Below, in pieces: positions 59,161-64,000 of a stretch of 64,000 nucleotides of DNA; positions within the stretch are counted from its first letter, which is position 1; the number at the start of each line of letters is the position of its first letter. The position numbers and the translations under genes were made by a program. This stretch comes from Collybia mongolica. Lineage: Eukaryota; Basidiomycota; Agaricomycetes; Agaricales; Clitocybaceae. The DNA is taken from positions 2,294,001 to 2,358,000 of the forward strand of contig JAAXNY010000001.1 of NCBI GenBank assembly GCA_013420905.1. The letters run 5' to 3'. The notes under the pieces were generated by a model. That model searched no databases and was not told where the DNA came from. It saw nothing but the letters and a program-made list of their open reading frames with translations.

Positions 59161-61440
59161 CATCATGTTCAATATGCTGCTTCTGCATCCAATATCCCAC
59201 TTCCAACTCATGCCATTGTCCAAGGCCTAGATAATTGACCTATCTTAAATTTTCTGCCCACCGCTAGGGCTGCACACTGTATCCATGTTCACAGCATGTC
59301 CAAGTTCAAAAGAGGAGAGTATGGGGCTTGGAGGGATTATTGTGTGTATATAACCAATATAGTGGTTTTGTCTTGACAAGATGATAAGTTGGATATTTTA
59401 GAGCATCTTCCTTCATAGCACATAGCCCATCCAGTTGCTATCCCATCATGAAACCAAAATAACCCACTGAACACATTGCACATTGAAATGGTTATCTCCA
59501 TGATATCAACATCCCTAAGTCTATACACAGTTTCTCTATCTTCGATGGACAACTTTAATTCATGATTGAGGGTGAAGTTGCCTCACATGACATCCAATGC
59601 TAGCAAAGGGGGTGCGCTCAGAAAGGTGAATTTTATAATAAAATATCTACAAGAAGGACATCCTGCAGCTGAAGGGATAGTAAATTTATCAAAATAAGCT
59701 TGTAATGCGGTGCTAGACATAGCAAAAGGTATCAGTTGACATTTGTCATTGATGTCAGGATTTGCATTGACGTGATAACCACATATACAGAAATACATCA
59801 AAGTGGTCAATGTAGTGCAGGTGAGTAGATAATTTTGTTAACATATACTTAGTCATCAGAAGTTGATCCCCAAGATGAACAGGACAATAAGCCAATTTAG
59901 ATAATCTGGTAATTGATACAGAGGGGTTACCAGTTACAATCACAGTATTTACTGTAACAATAGAGCTAAGAAATCAAAATCCATGCCAGTCAAAAAGGTA
60001 TGACCTCCTTCTCAATTCTTCAAACTCAGAATGATTGTGTGAAATTGAGAATATACTTAGAGCCTACACTCTGGCTGAAGGGTTCAAAATGGTTGATCAA
60101 CAGACAATGATACAGATAGGTACAATGTAGACTTCTTTGTAGAAACATTGTTATGGGGTGGTAATTTTTGTACTCACAGGGATGAGGCAGTGTTCAGGAC
60201 AATATCCAGTCAACTACAATTGTCAGGGATGTATGAATGGTACATGATACAATGGTTGCCACAGACACTTTACTGTCACTACTTGAGCTACTTAATAGTT
60301 TGCACTCAAAATTATTGCTTTGAGTAGTGTTTTGGTAGAAGGAATATGAGAGGATGCACTGTAATATCAGCTTCTATAGGGGCCCCCAACATTGCAAATG
60401 TGTAAGCCAAGCAATAACAGTGATACTCAGTAAAAAGCAGAAGTCAATCTGTGGTCAGTGAATGGTAGGCTTTTAGTCAGATTGGACCTGAGACTGACTA
60501 ATATGCGTTTTTGAAACATTTGACCAACTAGCTTTAGTAGATTGATTGACATACTTAGTCAAGCCCTAGTCAATTGATATTCAATAGTCAGTTATGGGTC
60601 AGTCAATATGCATTGATTATTGAATGTGGTTCAATTCTCAGCCATCCACCAGTCAGTCCTGAGTCAGTGTTCTGTCAACTAATGCTGGCCAGCAGTTTTT
60701 ATATTATATTATTTCTAGTACATGGAGTTGGTCTAGCTACACAATTGCAAAGCCTCAAAATCATTTCTCTCTATCATTTCCCCTGTGTCTTGAATGGCGT
60801 GATTAATTTTATGAATGTAATGATGGAGTGCCCACCATGTGTGGTGCAGGGCACACAACAATACTGCCTAGAAGGTAACAATGTCACCATCAAGTCATAA
60901 TATATATAATGAAATTGGAAGCTTACAATTTTTGCCACACCTCATACCATCCTACCAGGCCTTGGAGATAGCCATTCAAGGGGAATGTGGTGTTGTCAAT
61001 GTTGATGGCAAAGTGAACTTAAGCAGTACAGTGTTTTTTTGCAGTTGTGGGAAGGGATTAATGGAGCTGTTGCAATGAAAGCTTTAGTGCCTGACCAATA
61101 AAAATGATCAGTCTAGAGACTCACAATATACAAAAACTGTTGAAGGCCTGAACCTAAAGTGTTATCATCTCAATTAGTAGTGTGATTCAAGTATGGCTGC
61201 ACAATGGAGAGGAGCAAGGTGAGTAGCACAGCTTGGTGTAGCAATGCAGTGAAGGAAGCCACAACACAGCAGCTGGAGCTGTTCAGGGCAGGTCTTACAA
61301 ACTTCAAAGAAATAACCTATTTTCATAAGCCAGTTACCAAGAACACCCATTCAAGCAAGGCCAAGAACCGAAAACAAAAGAAAGATTTCTCAAATCTCTT
61401 GGCAATTTATTTTGGCTTGGTAGGAACATAAGTTGGACTA
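59161..61440. repeat. AT-rich, CpG-depleted block, probably a decayed mobile element
   Basis: Counting by eye, this 2.28 kb contains only about eight CG dinucleotides, whereas flanking DNA shows several per 60 bp line. TG and CA are common, as after deamination of methylated CpG. No frame is convincing. Between about 60470 and 60680 the motifs TCAGT, AGTCA and GTCAGTCA recur many times on one strand. The block abuts the pogo-type transposase. A methylated, mutated transposable element is the simplest reading, but its class cannot be identified. Confidence 0.55.
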
Positions 61441-61798
61441 CTGCCTGACCACAGGACGACATCCAGACCAGGGTCAGACCTGTGCACCACCTAACACTGA
61501 CTAGTCTTTTTACTGAGGGTGATATCTGAAAAGTAGCAGGCTTTGCGGCGTCAGCGTGCTGTTGTGACTCTTTGTCATGTGACATATTTTCCGCGAGCCC
61601 TAAATCAGCTTGAAAGAAGTATAAAGAACTATTCCATGTATATACAGTTGACATTCTCATACTGCATCGCCTCGGGACCGACCGGAGCTCAATGCATTAT
61701 TAGATTTATGCAGGACGAAGAAATGTGACACTGCGTTACCCCAAGTCACAGTTGACAGGGAAAGACCACATAAATCAACATTACAACTAGGAACATCT

Positions 61799-63997
61799 TA
61801 TATCTGAGTAAAGTAGGTATCCAATGATGTTTGAGTGCTGCGGAGAAGTTCTTCATGCTGCAGCTGTGCCCTATACCTGCGTAACTGACAAGGCAATTCG
61901 AGGGTGAACTTCTCTCCCCCATACCTGAAACAAACCCTTTCCAGCTTCTCGCAGAGTTCGATGACTTCGCGTTGAGACACCACATCAGGCATGCCATCCT
62001 CATCCTCCGAGCCTGAATCATCTAGCTCGATAATTTCACCACGCGCGACTGCCATCTCGTGGTGAACCTCCGCCACAATCTCAGCATCGCCTCCCTCAAA
62101 CCGGTATGGTGAGTCACCAACCTCTCGCTCTTCAATAGGATTGACGAGATCTTCTAGGGTTGGTGGGCACCCAATAATTCGTTTACGTTTGACAAGCTCA
62201 TTCACAGAATCCATCAGGGCTTGTTCAGCATCGACAAGGGGGGGGGCCAAAGCTCCTGGTTGTGATCGTCGTGGGACCTTGATCGTTAATCGCGGCAATT
62301 GACTTTCCGAAGCCAGTTGATGGATGGCCTCTAATGCACATGAGGTATCGCCTTCAGCATTCATAACTGCATCAAGAGCTGGCCGCCAGTCCCGATCGTT
62401 GTATCGGCCACCAAGATGTTTTTTGAGGTGTTCTTCAGCATTAGGCAGGGTCATGTCACTCGTCGCGAAGGTCCGAATGATGTCCCATGCACCATGGTCT
62501 GCACGTGGAGATGTTGTATCATAGATGTCTTGATCTAAATGTTCTCTGTGACACGTAAATTCTTGAGACAATGTCACCACCTTTCGCACCACTCACCCTT
62601 GAATTTTTGCATGGTCCCAACAATGCCTGATTGTCAAATCATCCACCTGCTTCCACGCCTCCCTTGCCATCAACATAGCCTCCAACAAATTGATCTTGTA
62701 AATGTCGCGTTCTCCAAGCTCATCTTTCTCGATTGTGCGAAGACAGAATTCTCTTCGATAATGAGCTTTGAAACATCGGATGATTCCTGCATCCAATGGC
62801 TGGATAAATGATGTCATATTCGGCTCAAAGTACAGGAGTTGAACATTTCAAGGTTCATAGGGAATGTAGTGACCGGAAAAATTATCAAGTGTGAGACAAA
62901 TGTGTCTCTTCTGATTGTGCATCTTGATGTCCAAGTCCTTGATATACCTTTTTCATCACACAATCAACACAAGTCAGTTGATTTGTTTCCGAACCACAAT
63001 GATATGCTTACTCTTCAAATAGCTCCGCCGTCATCCAAGCTTTCTTATTGTTTCGGTAATAGAATCCAAGTTGGGCAGGGGTCTGCGTCTTGAAGCAGCG
63101 TGGCTTCTTGGATTTCCCAATGTAGATGGGCGGTAACCGTTCACTGCCATCAGCATTGCAAGCAAACGCCATGGTGATGCGAAACTTTTCCTTTTTCTTG
63201 CCACTCATCTGTTTCGAAGCAAGACCACGGTCTGGTGGTGCACTAAGATCATGATTTTCAGTGATACAGTGAACATCAAGCATTTTAAGTTGAACTTACA
63301 AGGCAAAGAGGGCTAATTCATCAATATTCCACCGATCTTTAGGAGCATAGGTGGTCATGATCATACCAACGCGTTTGCGTTCTGCATCAACCGCTACAAT
63401 GTCAACTGACCCCGCTTCTCCATGCCGACGACGCTCCCTTAAACCATATGCTCTACAAAATGGACCAATCCAGCCATCGCCAGGAAGCCGTTCATCCTCA
63501 GGAACATCAAAACACCCTTCGAATCTGGCCCGCTTTTCCTTCAGCATCGGGCCATTGACTATTTCGCCTTTTTCCTCCATGTGGCACACCCAGAGCACGA
63601 GAGCTCTCTCCACATCAGGGCGCGTGACAATCCGAGGGCGCTTGGATGACAGTGCATTTGGGTACGACGTGACGCGCTGCTCGAGCTCAGGCCGTGCTCT
63701 AACCTTTCTTGACAGTGTTGATTGATCAAATGACAATGCACCATCTGTTTTCGAAGCAAAATGCTGGACAATGTTGCTTTGAGAGATGTGAGGGTGCTCG
63801 TCCATGTATGCAAAGACGGTCATCCAATCATGCAGAGTGAGGTTCTCATGCTTCTTGGTCTGAATGGGCTTTGTGGAGGTCCTAGCTGCTGTAGTATTTT
63901 TTGGAATGGGGACTTTGGATTTTCGCTGATAAGGTTTTGGTTTTGTGCGAGGTTTACGAGTGGGTTCATTCTCGGAGAGCATTTTTTGACGTGTCAT
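61799..63997 (-). mobile_element. pogo/Tigger-type DDE_1 transposase with one premature stop
   Basis: Reading from ATG 63997: a basic N-terminus; helix-turn-helix DNA-binding domains (LTLHDWMTVFAYMDEHPHIS, then LSFDQSTLSRKVRARPELEQ and the CENP-B/Tc5-like RPRIVTRPDVERALVLWVCH); RWNIDELALFA (first catalytic Asp); PPDRGLASKQMSGKKKEKFR; ERLPPIYIGKSKKPRCF; HICLTLDNFSGHYIPYEP (second Asp); SFIQPLDAGIIRCFKAHYRR (third Asp). A tail ends TSLDTYFTQI at 61799. Three introns splice in phase. A TGA at 62850-62848, directly after IPYEP, interrupts the DDE domain; related proteins have another residue there, so a CGA-to-TGA change is likely. All three catalytic Asp are kept. The terminal inverted repeats were not found; the upstream end may lie beyond the window. 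Confidence 0.8.
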
Positions 63998-64000
63998 CGA

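Noticed and set aside
60574..60900. 108-codon plus-strand frame in the CpG-poor block
   Set aside because: Composition follows the AT-rich background, and no domain or start context was found.
1..64000. CRISPR arrays, rRNA, bacterial ribosome-binding sites or operons
   Set aside because: The genes contain spliceosomal introns and are eukaryotic. No spaced direct repeats of CRISPR type or rRNA motifs were seen.

Overview
The window is nuclear DNA of a filamentous basidiomycete, most likely an Agaricomycete. Genes are compact and split by many 45-65 bp GT-AG introns (occasionally GC-AG). Several gene families belong to mushroom-forming fungi: DUF6533 and DUF6534 seven-pass membrane proteins, F-box/LRR proteins, the MYND zinc-finger family, HsbA-like secreted proteins and small GPI-anchored Cys-rich proteins. 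No bacterial operon, tRNA, rRNA or CRISPR structure was seen.

Layout. 1-8.5 kb: an HsbA-like secreted protein (+), an unrecognised coiled-coil/Pro-rich protein (-), a MYND protein (-) and a Rieske-DUF455 fusion (+). 8.5-22 kb is a conserved block, all on the minus strand except the last gene: an MFS sugar transporter, a KIN1/PAR-1-type kinase, signal peptidase subunit SPC1, mitochondrial MTO1/GidA, and a small plus-strand gene. 22-26.6 kb: a GPI-anchored Cys-rich protein, an F-box/LRR remnant, a DUF2470 membrane protein and an alkyltransferase-like (ATL) DNA-repair protein. 26-37 kb is an accessory island in which a module of ATL, F-box and DUF6533 genes has been duplicated in tandem. The first and third DUF6533 copies can be spliced into open frames; the middle copy and all the F-box copies are broken. 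37.8-42.4 kb holds two tandem Mtr-like amino-acid permeases, followed by a DUF6534 gene. 44-46.7 kb appears empty. 46.7-58.4 kb returns to housekeeping genes: a 69-residue hydrophobic peptide, a GNAT acetyltransferase, an alpha/beta hydrolase, a Mediator MED25-like vWA protein, the splicing WD40 protein PRP46, and TFIIS. 59.2-61.5 kb is AT-rich and almost without CpG. 61.8-64 kb holds a pogo/Tigger-type DDE transposase carrying one premature stop.

Most functional calls rest on introns I spliced by hand: phases were required to match across each junction and the product had to fit the family. Where the 5' end could not be resolved this is stated. The most notable points are the triplicated module with a decayed middle copy and a crippled ATL fragment, the CpG-depleted block beside the transposase, 11-13 nt microexons in several unrelated genes, GC-AG introns that differ between tandem paralogues, and an apparent one-base frameshift in the MED25-like gene.
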